Assembly: GCF_019924045.1 (NCBI RefSeq)
Contig: NZ_JAHXBN010000028.1
Location: 1 to 64,000, forward strand
DNA length: 64,000 nt
Direction of reading: 5' to 3'
DNA from: Dyadobacter fermentans
Lineage (GTDB): Bacteria; Bacteroidota; Bacteroidia; Cytophagales; Spirosomataceae
The notes below the pieces were generated by a model. It was not told where the DNA came from. It saw nothing but the letters and a program-made list of their open reading frames with translations, and searched no databases. Positions within the stretch are counted from its first letter, which is position 1. Each line of letters starts with the position of its first letter. Positions 1 through 9,374 of the stretch are shown one piece after another. The translations under genes were made by a program, and so were the position numbers.

Positions 1-107
1 AACTTGAAAACGCCTTCTGACATGCACAAGCTCAGTGTAGCCTGAAAGGGGAAGGAAGGAAAGAAAGAATCTAGTAATAATCTGTCCACTTTTTTCAGGA
101 CAAGACA
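1..107 (+). mobile_element. Probable right end of an IS3-family element (partial)
   Basis: The window opens in frame with 14 codons reading NLKTPSDMHKLSVA and a TGA at 43-45. The NLKTP-x-x-x-H pattern resembles the C-terminus of IS3-family OrfB integrases (family knowledge, short match). About 60 bases downstream, 81-107 reads as a possible terminal repeat ending in a reverse-complement TGTCTTGTCC tip, as IS3 ends start with TG. The rest of the element lies outside the window, so the call is tentative. The alternative is the tail of an unrelated gene. Confidence 0.35.
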
Positions 108-130
108 TCCCCTCACTCCTCCCTTTTGAC

Positions 131-1468
131 ACTATCTCAAAAACTGTGTAAGTGAAGAATCGGGGTTTATGATTCCGATTCTTTATTTTTAACAAAACAC
201 AGCTTATGAAACCAGAAGACTTGTTGACCGATGATTTTTTAAAGCAATTTAAGAGCCGTGAGGCGCTTAATGGTTTTCTTGGGCAGTTACAAAAGCGTGG
301 CATCGAGAAGATGCTGGAAGGTGAGTTGGACGGACATTTAGGCTATGATAAGCACGAACAATCGGCCAACAGCAATTCGCGTAACGGCTATGGTAAAAAG
401 AAGATAAGGACGAGCTACGGCGAATCTGAGATCAGCGTTCCGCGTGATCGTGACGCCAGTTTCAATCCAATGATTGTCCCTAAGCGGGAGAATATGGTCG
501 ATGGCATCGAAGAGGTAATCGTCTCGTTGTATGCCAAAGGAATGAGTGTTTCGGACATCGAAGAGCAGATCAAGGATGTTTATAATTTTGATGTTTCAGC
601 TTCAACCATTAGCCGCATTACTTCCCGGATAGCAGAAGACATTGTTAGTTGGCAAAACCGGCCATTGGAGCCTGTTTATCTGATCGTGTGGATGGATGGA
701 ATCGTCTTTAAAGTGCGTGAAAACAGCAAGGTCATCAATAAAACCATATACATTGCTGTTGGGCTTAAACGGGATGGCTACAAGGAAGTTCTGGCATGTG
801 GCTGGGTAAAAACGAGTCTGCGGCCTACTGGATGAGCGTATTAACCGATATGAAGGCCCGCGGATTGCAGGACATCCTGATCACAGCTACTGACAATCTA
901 AACGGCTTTACTCAAACGATCCGGTCTGTGTTTCCAGAATCCGCTACTCAGATCTGTGTCGTCCATCAAATTCGAAACAGTTGCCGCTACGTGGTCTGGA
1001 AAGACAAAAAAGAGTTTAGCCGTGATATGAAGGACATCTATGCAGCTCCTACCAGGCAAGCTGCCCTGGCTGCCCTGGAAGCCCTTGAATCAAAATGGAA
1101 TAGCAAATACTCCTACGCCATCAAAAGCTGGCGACTGAATTGGGATGAATTGACCGTATTTTTTGATTTTCCATTGGAAATCCGGCGGATCATTTACACC
1201 ACTAATTTGATTGAGAACCTGAATGGCAAGATTAGGAAGTACACCGCAGCGGCGGCCGCCAAGAACAAGCTGTCTTTCCCCAATGACGAAGCAGTATTGA
1301 AGTCTGTTTATCTGGCGCTCAGAGAAGCCTCTAAAAAATGGACCATGCCCATCCAGAATTGGGGCATGGTCCTAAATCAGTTTTTAATTATTTTTGAAGA
1401 TAGAGTCAGACTTGAATTGTAAGTACTGACCAGCCCCGATTGAAAGTTTACACAGTTAATGCGATAGT
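131..1468 (+). mobile_element. IS256-family insertion sequence with 35-bp terminal inverted repeats
   Basis: The ends at 131-165 and 1434-1468 are inverted repeats. Three blocks match with identical spacing on both sides: ACTATC, AACTGTGTAA and AATCGGGG, separated by 5 and 6 bases. The 1338-bp length is normal for IS256. The 8 bases outside the ends (123-130 and 1469-1476) do not match, so no target duplication is visible. That fits an old insertion, a flank rearrangement, or abutment on the IS3 tail. The transposase inside is frameshifted. Confidence 0.85.
206..1422 (+). pseudogene. IS256-family transposase, frameshifted
   Basis: Two overlapping frames, 206-835 and 796-1422, together encode an IS256-type (MULE-like DDE) transposase of about 405 residues, the usual size. 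The acidic triad is visible as VWMDG in the first part, and ATDNLNGF and [13 protein letters not shown] in the second. The family continuity [17 protein letters not shown] is broken near 793-796: the sequence reads ctggcatg where ctgggcatg would join the frames, a one-base G deletion. No slippery heptamer is seen at the junction, so I favour a disabling mutation or a sequence error over programmed frameshifting. Confidence 0.85.
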
Positions 1469-1482
1469 CCCAGCGGATTAAA

Positions 1483-1532
1483 TCCCCCTTTCCTCCCTTT
1501 CCTCCCTTTTCTCCCTTTCCTCCCTTCTCCCT
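1483..1532. repeat. Pyrimidine word array after susD1
   Basis: About five imperfect tandem copies of TCCTCCCTTT (10-11 base period) lie directly against the susD1 stop codon on the minus strand. As minus-strand RNA this is a purine-only, G-run-rich 3' untranslated region. A shorter pyrimidine stretch of the same flavour occurs at 109-127 on the far side of the IS256 element, and a purine tract lies at 46-69. Confidence 0.75.
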
Positions 1533-3218
1533 TTAAATTCCCTGCCCGAAAGCCGGGTTATTCTTGTCAAACCACAGGCGTTGGCTGTTTAGCGTGGTGG
1601 CAGTGCGGTCGTTGGGCGTAAATCCTTGCTCTGTCTGCGCTTTTAGCCAGTTGGCGTTGTTGGTTCCCAGCGGCGGCTCGTCGACCCAGTAGCGGCGCGG
1701 AATGGCTTCGTTAAACGCGTCTCGTGGGTAATACGTCGAGCTGTTTTTGGGGTAACCGGTCCTGCGCACAAACGTAAACGCCTCCGTCGGCAGGCGCATG
1801 AAGTTCAGGTATTCCTGAATGTAAATGCGTTCCAGGTTGTTGGTACCGTTCAGTTTTACCTGCGGGAGGGCGAGGTAGGCGGCGATTTCAGCATCTGCAT
1901 TGGCCGATAATCCGGTGGTGGAGAGTGCCGCTTGTGCGATGGAGTTCATTGTTCGCATCGACGAGGCAATGCCCTTTTTGTACCAATCCTCGGCCGTACC
2001 CGTGATTTTCGAGCCTGTACCATAACCTTTCTGAATCAGCTCGGCGATGTAGAAACAGCCTTCTGCGCTCGTAATCATGTAGTCCTGGAAAGTCCCTTTG
2101 CCGCCGTTGCGGGTGGGCGCGAAGAACACCTTGTTGATGGTCGACATCACCACATACTTGTTGCTGCCTGCGTTGAGCGGGTTTTTATAATACTGCGCGA
2201 CGGTCGGATTGGTTGTCCAGTCGGCAGGGCCGCCCTGGAACCGGATTTGCGGGTCGGCCGGGTCGATGAATGCCGGCAATGCCTGGTTGTACTTTTTGAG
2301 CGAATCCAATGCATTCTTAGTCAGGTCATTCGGACTGAAATAGATAGCCAGCCGCGGGTCTTTGGTCTGTTTCAGGAACGTCATGATCGACTTCGTAGCG
2401 AAACGTGTGCTCCGGTAATCGACATCGCCGCCAACCGGTCCCCAGTCCGGATCGAGGTAGGCAAACTGGTCGGCGTCCTCCATGATGGGGCCGATGGCAT
2501 TATCGGCCACCTCCTTGTAAATCTGCTGCGTTTTGGCTTTATCCTGGCCCTCATAGCGCAATGCAATCCGCAATTTGAGCGTGTTGGCCGCTTTCACCCA
2601 CTTCACCCAATCGCTGTGGTAAATAATGTCGGCATTACCGAAGCCTTCCTGATCTTCCGAGCTGGCGCTCAGTGCGGTAATCGCCTCGTTCAACTCGGCC
2701 AGCCAGGTGTCGTACAGGGTCTTTTGGGTGTCATATTCAGGCGTGTAATTCTGTTCATCGCGGGCTTTAATGGCCTGGGAGTAAGGTATGGAGCCGTTCA
2801 TGTCCGTTACGCGCAGTCCGTGCAGAACGCCCACCACGTAAGTAGCGGCGCGCATTTTCCGAAACCGTTCTTTGTTGGGTTTCAGGTCTATTTGCTTGCG
2901 GATTTCGACCAGGTTCGGCAAAATGTTCGAATAGTAAGCCGAATACCGGGAATTGATATTGGTCGAAAGCTCATAAGGATCGGTGGTGAGATGTTGTGAA
3001 AAGCGCAGGAGCTGTTCCAGGTTTTCCCACACCCATTCGGTACCCTGGTACGATTCGAGACTGTTGAGCGAGTAGGTAAAAAGGAACTTGGGATCAGGTG
3101 TGATCACAATGCTCGGGTCGGTATTGATGTCGCCGAAATCCTTTTCACAGGAGGTCGTCCACAGTAAGCCGGTGGCAAGAACGGTACCCGCGGCGCATTT
3201 GGTTAATATATTTTTCAT
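1533..3218 (-). CDS. SusD/RagB-family outer-membrane lipoprotein (pair 1)
   Basis: This is a 561-residue surface lipoprotein that would cap the SusC porin encoded just upstream and capture its glycan or oligomer ligand. The N-terminus has a lysine-containing leader and a lipobox ending TTSC, with the lipidated cysteine at about residue 24, then the usual EKDFGDINTDP start of mature SusD-like_2 proteins. The helical TPR-like core and the C-terminal FxRRTGYPKN region fit the family. It is separated by 42 bases from susC1 on the same strand, so the two form one operon. The ligand cannot be read from sequence, and no glycosidase gene lies beside the pair. Confidence 0.93.
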   Translation of the reverse strand: MKNILTKCAAGTVLATGLLWTTSCEKDFGDINTDPSIVITPDPKFLFTYSLNSLESYQGTEWVWENLEQLLRFSQHLTTDPYELSTNINSRYSAYYSNILPNLVEIRKQIDLKPNKERFRKMRAATYVVGVLHGLRVTDMNGSIPYSQAIKARDEQNYTPEYDTQKTLYDTWLAELNEAITALSASSEDQEGFGNADIIYHSDWVKWVKAANTLKLRIALRYEGQDKAKTQQIYKEVADNAIGPIMEDADQFAYLDPDWGPVGGDVDYRSTRFATKSIMTFLKQTKDPRLAIYFSPNDLTKNALDSLKKYNQALPAFIDPADPQIRFQGGPADWTTNPTVAQYYKNPLNAGSNKYVVMSTINKVFFAPTRNGGKGTFQDYMITSAEGCFYIAELIQKGYGTGSKITGTAEDWYKKGIASSMRTMNSIAQAALSTTGLSANADAEIAAYLALPQVKLNGTNNLERIYIQEYLNFMRLPTEAFTFVRRTGYPKNSSTYYPRDAFNEAIPRRYWVDEPPLGTNNANWLKAQTEQGFTPNDRTATTLNSQRLWFDKNNPAFGQGI

Positions 3219-3260
3219 TGGAAATATCTTTTAAAAATGGCTGAACATGAACCGTTTATA

Positions 3261-6200
3261 TCAGAATGCTGCACGCAGTGTAACGCCCAGGGCGCGGGTC
3301 ATCGGCGGAATAAAACCGACTTCCTTCTGCACCGCGGTACTGTTCGAGAAGTTCGATGCGGGGTTGAAATTTAACGGTAATGTGTTGTACAGGTAAAGCA
3401 GATCGCGCCCTACCAGGTTGATTGATAATGCGTTGAGCTTGATTTTCTCGCAAACCGATTGCGGGACCTGGTAGCTGAGCGAAACCTGGCGCAGCGAAAT
3501 CCACGAGTTTTCCGAAATCCAGTAGTCGCCGACGGCAGTCGAGAACGAGCCGTAGCGGTAGTTGTATTGCGGTAGATGGGTGGGTTCAACCAATCCTTTG
3601 TCGTAAGCCTCCTTGAAAGTCATCCCGCCCACGTTCACATTCGAGCCGTCGGGCTGCGTGATGGTCTGGCCGGCCGCAAAAACGCCTTCGGGCAGAATGC
3701 CGTCGTCGTAGGTTTTACCATCAAACTTGCTCTGGAACACGATCCCGCCGTGGTCTGCATCGCGGCCTTGAAGCGAATTTTTGAATACGCCCGTGTGCGT
3801 TCCGTACCGGAGCGAGGTGATGATCATATCCCCGCCGATCTTGGCATCGAACAATACATTAAGGGATAACCTTTTGTAAGAGAATGTATTATCCCATCCT
3901 CCGCGGAATTTCGCATTGATATCGCCCACATCTTTCCATTCATTGCTGCGGGCCGGGAACGCCGCGCGCGCATCACCGCGCCACGAGAGGATCGGCAACC
4001 CGTTACGCGGGTCGCCGGCATCGGTACCCTGGAAGCGCGCAGCCGCAATTTTGGTGCGGATTACACCATAAGCGCCGCCCACTTTGGCATAAGGGATGAG
4101 ATCGTTGCCGCCTCCCGATTCGTCGGCCAGGGCGTAGTATTCGCGGTTACCGTACAGCTCAATGATTTTGTTTCGGTTACGTGAAAATGTTATCGTGCTG
4201 TTCCAGGAAAAGGCACCGATTTTAATGGGGGTAGCATCAAGCGCGATCTCGATACCGGTGTTCTGGATATTTCCCGCGTTGATGAGAATGCTGTTCACGC
4301 CGGTCTCGATGGCCGCTGAAATGGGGATCGGCTGGTTGCGGGAGTTATCGCGGTACACCGACAAATCGAGCCCGAGGCGGTTATTCAATACTTTCACTTC
4401 CAGGCCGATTTCCTTAGCGATTTTACGCAGCGGCTTAATATTCGTTTGCAGGGTCGATTGGGCGCTGAATGTCGATAATGCCTGATCACCAAAGCTGCCG
4501 GCATTGGTATACCCGCCGAATTTGAAGCCCGGATTGAGCAGGAATGGCTCGATGTCGCCACCTAATGCAGCCAGATTTCCCCTCAACTTTCCATAACTGA
4601 GCCAGTTAGGCAAAGAAGAGTGGAATGACTGCGTAAAAATCCAGGACAAACTGGCCGAAGGGTAATTATAAAAGTTGTTTCCGGAGCCATTGGAATAGGT
4701 CAATGCCGACGACCAGTCGCCGCGCCACGTAGTTTGGAGGAAAAGCTGGTCGCGCCAGGCAAAATCTGCGCTGGCATACAGCGACTTATAGGATCGGCGC
4801 GTTTTGATCCCACCTTCCGATTTTTGCGATTGTACCGAGTTGGCCAGGAAGAAATTACCTGGGTAGGAAAGTCCGCCTACCGTTTCCGCATTGTTGAACG
4901 ACAGGCTGTACTGCTGCGATTCGCCGCCCACGTAGCCGTTGAAGTCCAGGTCTTTGGTGATGGGTTTGTTAAAAATTGCGAGCCATTTCATGAAATTTGT
5001 TTGCTTCGTCGAGTGCCCGAGCGCGTAGCGGCCGCCCGTGAAGTTCACGCCCTGGCCCAGCTCCTTGATTTCGCTCTTGGTGTACAGGTTGTTGAAATTG
5101 CCTTCTATCTGCAATTTGAGCCAGTCGGTAACAGTAGCAGTCAATGCGAGGCGCCCGCGCACCATTTGTTCGCGCTGGCTGTAATTGTTTTCAAAGATAT
5201 TGAACCAGTAATCGGCGCCGGGGACGAGGTTAGGCTCGTTCACGTCGCTCACGTTCCGCAGCCCGCCTTTGTAGCCGATGTAATTCTGGCGCTGCATCCA
5301 GTATTGGGTGTCGTAGTTGCGCGGGAAAGTCCAGATATAGTTATTCAGGCTGAGCGACGGCGGGTTGGTGCCCTCGGTAGTAGTGTAATCGGCAGTCACG
5401 TCGGCGACCAGGAATTTGTTCAGGTTTTGCGTCGCACGTAGGTTAAATGCGTTTTTGCCGAGGTTGTTTTTGAAATTGATTCCCCGGCTGTCGACGCGGT
5501 TATAGGAGAACCGGAACGTCGACCGTTCGTTGCCGCCGTCGATCGCCACGTTCGTCAAACTGCCTTTTCCCGTCTGGAATGCATCCAGGTAGTTGTTCGG
5601 ATAGGCCTGGTAAGTCGTCATTTTCCCATCATAATCAACCACTTGCTGATTGTTGAAGCGGGGACCCCAGTTTTCGAGCTCGCGGTTCATTTGCCGGTCG
5701 ATGTATGGTTGGCCTTGCGCGTTGGTAGGGAACACCTTCGTGGTCCAGCTCTCATCGGGTTTGTAGTTCGGGTCGCGGGTATCTGTGAAGAATGCGCCTA
5801 CCGTACCGCCTCCGTACTCGTTCTGGAAATCGGGGCCACGGTAGGGTTTCTGCATATTGAACGTCTGCGAAACGCTCACGCCGAGGCCTTTGCGCTGAGC
5901 GCCTTTTTTGGTCGTGATCAGGATCACCCCGTTAATCGCCCGGGTGCCGTATAATGCAGCGGCCGCGGAGCCCTTCAACACCGAAACGCTCTCAAAATCC
6001 TCCATATTTAGGTTTTTAAGTGAATTACCAAAGTCACGGGGGCCGCTGCTGCCGTCGTAGACATCGTTGTCGAGGATCACACCATCGACCACGAAAATAG
6101 GCTGGTTGTTGACGCCGAGCGTAGAGTTACCGCGGATCAGGATTTTGGTGTTACCCATGAGGCCACCCGCGCCCTGGTCGATCTGCACGCCGGGAATGCG

Positions 6201-6656
6201 TCCCTGCAATGCGCTGATAGGGCTCAATTCGTTCGTGGCCGCCATTTTTGCACCGGCGATCTCGGAAACGGTGTAACCCAGTTGCTTTTTCTCACGTTTA
6301 ACACCCAACGCAGTAACCACCACTTCGTTCAGTTGCTGGTTATCTTCTTTCAGGACCACGTTGATCACGCTCTGGTTATTGACCTGTATTTCCTGTTTTT
6401 CAAAACCGACGAACGAAAAAACGAGCGTCCCGCCCGAGGGCGCATTGATCGCGTATTCGCCCGTAGCATTGGACGTGGTGCCGTTATTGGTGCCTTTTAC
6501 GAGAACGGATATCCCCACGAGCGCCGAATTGTCGGAGGCGGAGGTGACGGTTCCGCTAACCCTTACATTTTGGGCATGGAGCGTGAGGCAACTCCCAAGG
6601 AGCAGGCACAGCAGGCGTAACAAGTACGCGCTGTGCAGAAGGTACATTTTCTTCAT
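3261..6656 (-). CDS. SusC/RagA-family TonB-linked outer-membrane receptor (pair 1)
   Basis: This 1131-residue TonB-dependent porin imports the ligand captured by its SusD partner. In order there is a signal peptide to about residue 29 (LTLHAQ), a carboxypeptidase-regulatory-like beta-sandwich (about 32-110, VRVSGTVTSASD to VVLKEDNQQ), a TonB-box-like NEVVVTALGVKR, the SusC signature and plug (about 120-250, LQGRIPGVQI, IRGNSTLGVNNQPIFVVDG), and a long beta-barrel ending in aromatic F. No N-terminal STN domain is present, so it does not look like a FecIR-type signalling receptor. It is first in the operon, with susD1 following. Confidence 0.95.
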   Translation of the reverse strand: MKKMYLLHSAYLLRLLCLLLGSCLTLHAQNVRVSGTVTSASDNSALVGISVLVKGTNNGTTSNATGEYAINAPSGGTLVFSFVGFEKQEIQVNNQSVINVVLKEDNQQLNEVVVTALGVKREKKQLGYTVSEIAGAKMAATNELSPISALQGRIPGVQIDQGAGGLMGNTKILIRGNSTLGVNNQPIFVVDGVILDNDVYDGSSGPRDFGNSLKNLNMEDFESVSVLKGSAAAALYGTRAINGVILITTKKGAQRKGLGVSVSQTFNMQKPYRGPDFQNEYGGGTVGAFFTDTRDPNYKPDESWTTKVFPTNAQGQPYIDRQMNRELENWGPRFNNQQVVDYDGKMTTYQAYPNNYLDAFQTGKGSLTNVAIDGGNERSTFRFSYNRVDSRGINFKNNLGKNAFNLRATQNLNKFLVADVTADYTTTEGTNPPSLSLNNYIWTFPRNYDTQYWMQRQNYIGYKGGLRNVSDVNEPNLVPGADYWFNIFENNYSQREQMVRGRLALTATVTDWLKLQIEGNFNNLYTKSEIKELGQGVNFTGGRYALGHSTKQTNFMKWLAIFNKPITKDLDFNGYVGGESQQYSLSFNNAETVGGLSYPGNFFLANSVQSQKSEGGIKTRRSYKSLYASADFAWRDQLFLQTTWRGDWSSALTYSNGSGNNFYNYPSASLSWIFTQSFHSSLPNWLSYGKLRGNLAALGGDIEPFLLNPGFKFGGYTNAGSFGDQALSTFSAQSTLQTNIKPLRKIAKEIGLEVKVLNNRLGLDLSVYRDNSRNQPIPISAAIETGVNSILINAGNIQNTGIEIALDATPIKIGAFSWNSTITFSRNRNKIIELYGNREYYALADESGGGNDLIPYAKVGGAYGVIRTKIAAARFQGTDAGDPRNGLPILSWRGDARAAFPARSNEWKDVGDINAKFRGGWDNTFSYKRLSLNVLFDAKIGGDMIITSLRYGTHTGVFKNSLQGRDADHGGIVFQSKFDGKTYDDGILPEGVFAAGQTITQPDGSNVNVGGMTFKEAYDKGLVEPTHLPQYNYRYGSFSTAVGDYWISENSWISLRQVSLSYQVPQSVCEKIKLNALSINLVGRDLLYLYNTLPLNFNPASNFSNSTAVQKEVGFIPPMTRALGVTLRAAF

Positions 6657-7048
6657 ACAAAAGAGATTTAGAGATACAAGCAGTTATTGTAATTTGTAGA
6701 AAACATTAGTGCGTACATAGAAATACTACGCCATAAAGACGCGGATAAATTAATAAGATTTTTTATTAACTTATTGGTATTTATTTATCTTTTTAAAAGA
6801 CTAGCCGGCTAAGCGAATGTTGCATTCGGCAGGCAAAAGTTTTAAAAGTGGCCAATGTCAGGTATTAACTTTCAATACTCACGGTATTATACATATCAAA
6901 TGTTATGTATTTTATATTATTATAAAATGTATTAAAAGTATAAAACTAATCCAGTACTTCTGATACGATTGTGAAATATTAAAAGTACATTACTTTTAAT
7001 ACATATATTACTTATGATTTGTATTATTAGTGAAGATCATATAAAACA
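6657..7048. promoter_or_regulatory. AT-rich control region upstream of susC1 with three TATTAAAAGTA copies
   Basis: No gene is seen in these roughly 390 bases. The word TATTAAAAGTA occurs at 6930-6940 and 6977-6987, and inverted at 6991-7001. The last two form a perfect 11-bp palindrome around a CAT loop. A further AT dyad (ATTTTATA/TATAAAAT) lies near 6909-6929. Placed 270-350 bases upstream of the susC1 start, these could be operators or only AT-rich structure. I could not find a convincing TTG-N20-TAnnTTTG promoter here, and the 50-bp element of the other two Sus loci is absent. Confidence 0.4.
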
Positions 7049-7087
7049 AATATCCCGTAACATCCATATTAGATGTTACGGGATATT
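7049..7087 (-). terminator. Strong hairpin terminator of the 7102-9309 gene
   Basis: The arms AATATCCCGTAACATC (7049-7064) and GATGTTACGGGATATT (7072-7087) pair perfectly around a 7-base loop. On the minus strand the stem is followed by TTTGTTTTAT. It lies 14 bases past the stop codon of the minus-strand gene. Confidence 0.85.
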
Positions 7088-7101
7088 TAATTGATTAATA
7101 A

Positions 7102-9309
7102 CTATTTAAGTACTGTGAGCCCTCCCTTGTACGAGCGTTTGGTGTACTGTATGAGGAAGTAGTAGTAGCCACCGGAGATCTTGTCGGGGCACCAGTTGTT
7201 CGGTCTTACCTTGGAATAAAAGACCTGCTTGCCCCAGCGGTTGAATACGGTGATGTCTTTGAAGTAATCATCGCAATTGTCTGTCGGCAGTTCGTCGAAC
7301 ACGAGGCAGTCGTTCTTGCCATCGCCATTCGGGGTGATGACATTCGGGAATTCAGGGAATGGGGTAGTACCGTTATCCTTGATGGTAACCTTCACCGTGG
7401 TGGTGTCGGTGGCCGCAGCACAGCTTTTATCCTGGGTAACGAAATCGACCAAGAAGGTCTGTTCGGGCTGGCCGTTGAGTACCGAGCATTCAGGATTCCA
7501 GGCGTAAGGAGAAGTGACCGATTTTACGCCCGTTTTGGCCTCGAAAATCATTCCGGCATCCTTCATGTCAAATCCACGCCCGGCGGCCGTCAAAACGATC
7601 ATATTCGTGTCGGGGTCACTTGCCAGCACATCGAAGGTAATGCCCTGCGAACTGCCGATCTGGTAAGTGACTTCCTGAACGGGCAAGGATGTTTTCACGG
7701 ACGGGGCCCGGTTGGGTGATTCATCGATGATGAAATACACCGGTTTTGAAACGGGCATCGGATTGCCCTCGCAGCGCATATCTTCCACCTTGAAATCCAC
7801 AGCGAGGGTATCTCCCTTTTTGGCATTGCAGGGAGGTATCCAGGTAAACTTCTGCTGCACACTGGCCTGGCCGCTGGCTGGCTTAAAATCCATTCCCATG
7901 TCGTTCATGTTGAAATCCTGACCGCGGCCGGAGAGCGCCAGGTTATCCTTGTCGGGATCTTTTCCGTAGACATCGAACGTCACAGCTACGCCCGCGGTCA
8001 CGTGTACGTAGTCGCTCGCAAGCGAGGTCGTGACGGTGGGGGCATTATTTCCGCTGCTTTCGCGGCGAATGTAGATATTCAGTGTGTCGGTCAGCGGGAA
8101 AGGGCAGCTGCCGTCCTGCGCAATGAGCTGGATCTTGATCGGGCGGTTATCGTAGGTGACGAAGCATTCTTCCAGACAAACCTGGAATTTGAGGGTATCG
8201 TTCGGGATCCTGGTGGTGAATTGGGCAGGTAGCAGCGTAAAGTAATCCTTCGAATTGTTCACCGCATGGCCATCGACGGCTACGACTTGGTTCACGGTGG
8301 GGTCGGTAACCATTACTTCAAAGCACTCCGGATCACCTTTTTTGATCGTGATGATCTCGTTTTCAGTGTAGTAAGTGTTCTTTCCTTTGGGTTTGAACAA
8401 GAGTTTGGGCGGATCCATTTTAGGGCAGTCGACCACTTTGAGCTGGAAATCGCGCGTAAGCATTCCGATTTTCACGCCGTTGCGGTATTCCTCTACCTGG
8501 ACGGCAAACACATACAGGCCCACAGAACCGGCTGTAACCGACAACATCCCCGTCGATTTGTTGACTTTCAGCGGATCGGGTCCCGGGATCATATTACTCA
8601 CCGAAATACCGTCGATCCACGTCAGGCGCGGGTAGTTGGATGAGCCGCGGGCGGGAGCGCTGGGGTTGGATTTGTCGGCAAAACCCTGCATGGGTGTGAT
8701 CAGCGAGTACACCAGGCTGTCGCCATCGGCGTCTGTACCCCCGAAATTGAACAGAAACGGCGAATTTACGCAAGCATAATCGCCCTGGATTTCCGGAAAT
8801 ACAGGGGAGGAATTTTTGAAATTGGCATTATTCTTGAAGAGTGGCGGGAATTCGAGGTAAAATAGGCTGCCCGCATCACCGGGTGCCTGAATATTCGTAA
8901 TGGTGCCGTTGCGGCAGCACCGGTCCCACACCATATAGTAGCCCTCGGCGTCGGCAAAATCAGTCGGTAAAAGGCGCACGGCGGCGCTGTAAGTGATCTG
9001 CCACGTCTGGAGTGTGGAGATTCCGCAGAGCGGGTTTGCGTAGTTGACCGATTTTCGTTCTATTTTTGGGGCTTCAAGAGAGCCTATGAGCACATTGTCG
9101 CGCTTTCTGAACACATAAATCGTGACGAACGGGTCTTCTGCGCCGGGATTACCATTGAGGGCGTCGAAATACATCGTGAGGCCCATATTGTAGTTGTACC
9201 GGGGATCCTGGGTTTGCGTGATGAAGAGCTGCCCGCCAACAATGTGTGTAGCGCTGGCGTCGCAAATGGCAAACAGCATCAGAATAAATAAGATGAACCG
9301 TTTTTTCAT
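7102..9309 (-). CDS. Secreted protein with gliding-motility / T9SS type B C-terminal domain
   Basis: This is a 735-residue exported protein. It has a signal peptide (about 1-20, MKKRFILFILMLFAICDASA) followed by THIVGGQLFITQ, a start often seen in large Bacteroidota adhesin-like proteins. The middle holds repeated beta-sandwich segments with similar wording (SPVFPEIQGDYACVN; DPDKDNLALSGRG; DPDTNMIVLTAAGRGFDM). The last 90 or so residues (FPNVITPNGDGKNDCLVF, FNRWGKQVFYS, GGYYYFLIQY) are the gliding-motility-associated C-terminal domain that directs export by the type IX secretion system. The role is unknown; surface adhesion is a guess from architecture. It is a single-gene unit with its own terminator, divergent from rlmD. 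Confidence 0.85.
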   Translation of the reverse strand: MKKRFILFILMLFAICDASATHIVGGQLFITQTQDPRYNYNMGLTMYFDALNGNPGAEDPFVTIYVFRKRDNVLIGSLEAPKIERKSVNYANPLCGISTLQTWQITYSAAVRLLPTDFADAEGYYMVWDRCCRNGTITNIQAPGDAGSLFYLEFPPLFKNNANFKNSSPVFPEIQGDYACVNSPFLFNFGGTDADGDSLVYSLITPMQGFADKSNPSAPARGSSNYPRLTWIDGISVSNMIPGPDPLKVNKSTGMLSVTAGSVGLYVFAVQVEEYRNGVKIGMLTRDFQLKVVDCPKMDPPKLLFKPKGKNTYYTENEIITIKKGDPECFEVMVTDPTVNQVVAVDGHAVNNSKDYFTLLPAQFTTRIPNDTLKFQVCLEECFVTYDNRPIKIQLIAQDGSCPFPLTDTLNIYIRRESSGNNAPTVTTSLASDYVHVTAGVAVTFDVYGKDPDKDNLALSGRGQDFNMNDMGMDFKPASGQASVQQKFTWIPPCNAKKGDTLAVDFKVEDMRCEGNPMPVSKPVYFIIDESPNRAPSVKTSLPVQEVTYQIGSSQGITFDVLASDPDTNMIVLTAAGRGFDMKDAGMIFEAKTGVKSVTSPYAWNPECSVLNGQPEQTFLVDFVTQDKSCAAATDTTTVKVTIKDNGTTPFPEFPNVITPNGDGKNDCLVFDELPTDNCDDYFKDITVFNRWGKQVFYSKVRPNNWCPDKISGGYYYFLIQYTKRSYKGGLTVLK

Positions 9310-9374
9310 GAGAATGATGCGGCAGTAAAATTGATCCGATAGGATATTGGGATTAGTAATTAAAACAGGAAATA

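Noticed and set aside
796..835. Programmed frameshift in the IS256 transposase
   Set aside because: No slippery heptamer or downstream structure is evident at the junction; IS256 members normally use one frame, and a single missing G explains it.
1483..1532. Purine/pyrimidine tract as a G-quadruplex control element
   Set aside because: G runs on the minus strand are mostly three bases with irregular A-rich gaps; possible, but the word-array explanation covers it and nothing supports a quadruplex.
1932..2999. 355-codon open frame on the plus strand opposite susD1
   Set aside because: It is an antisense shadow of a GC-rich coding region: no coherent domain, and susD1 on the other strand has clear family motifs throughout.
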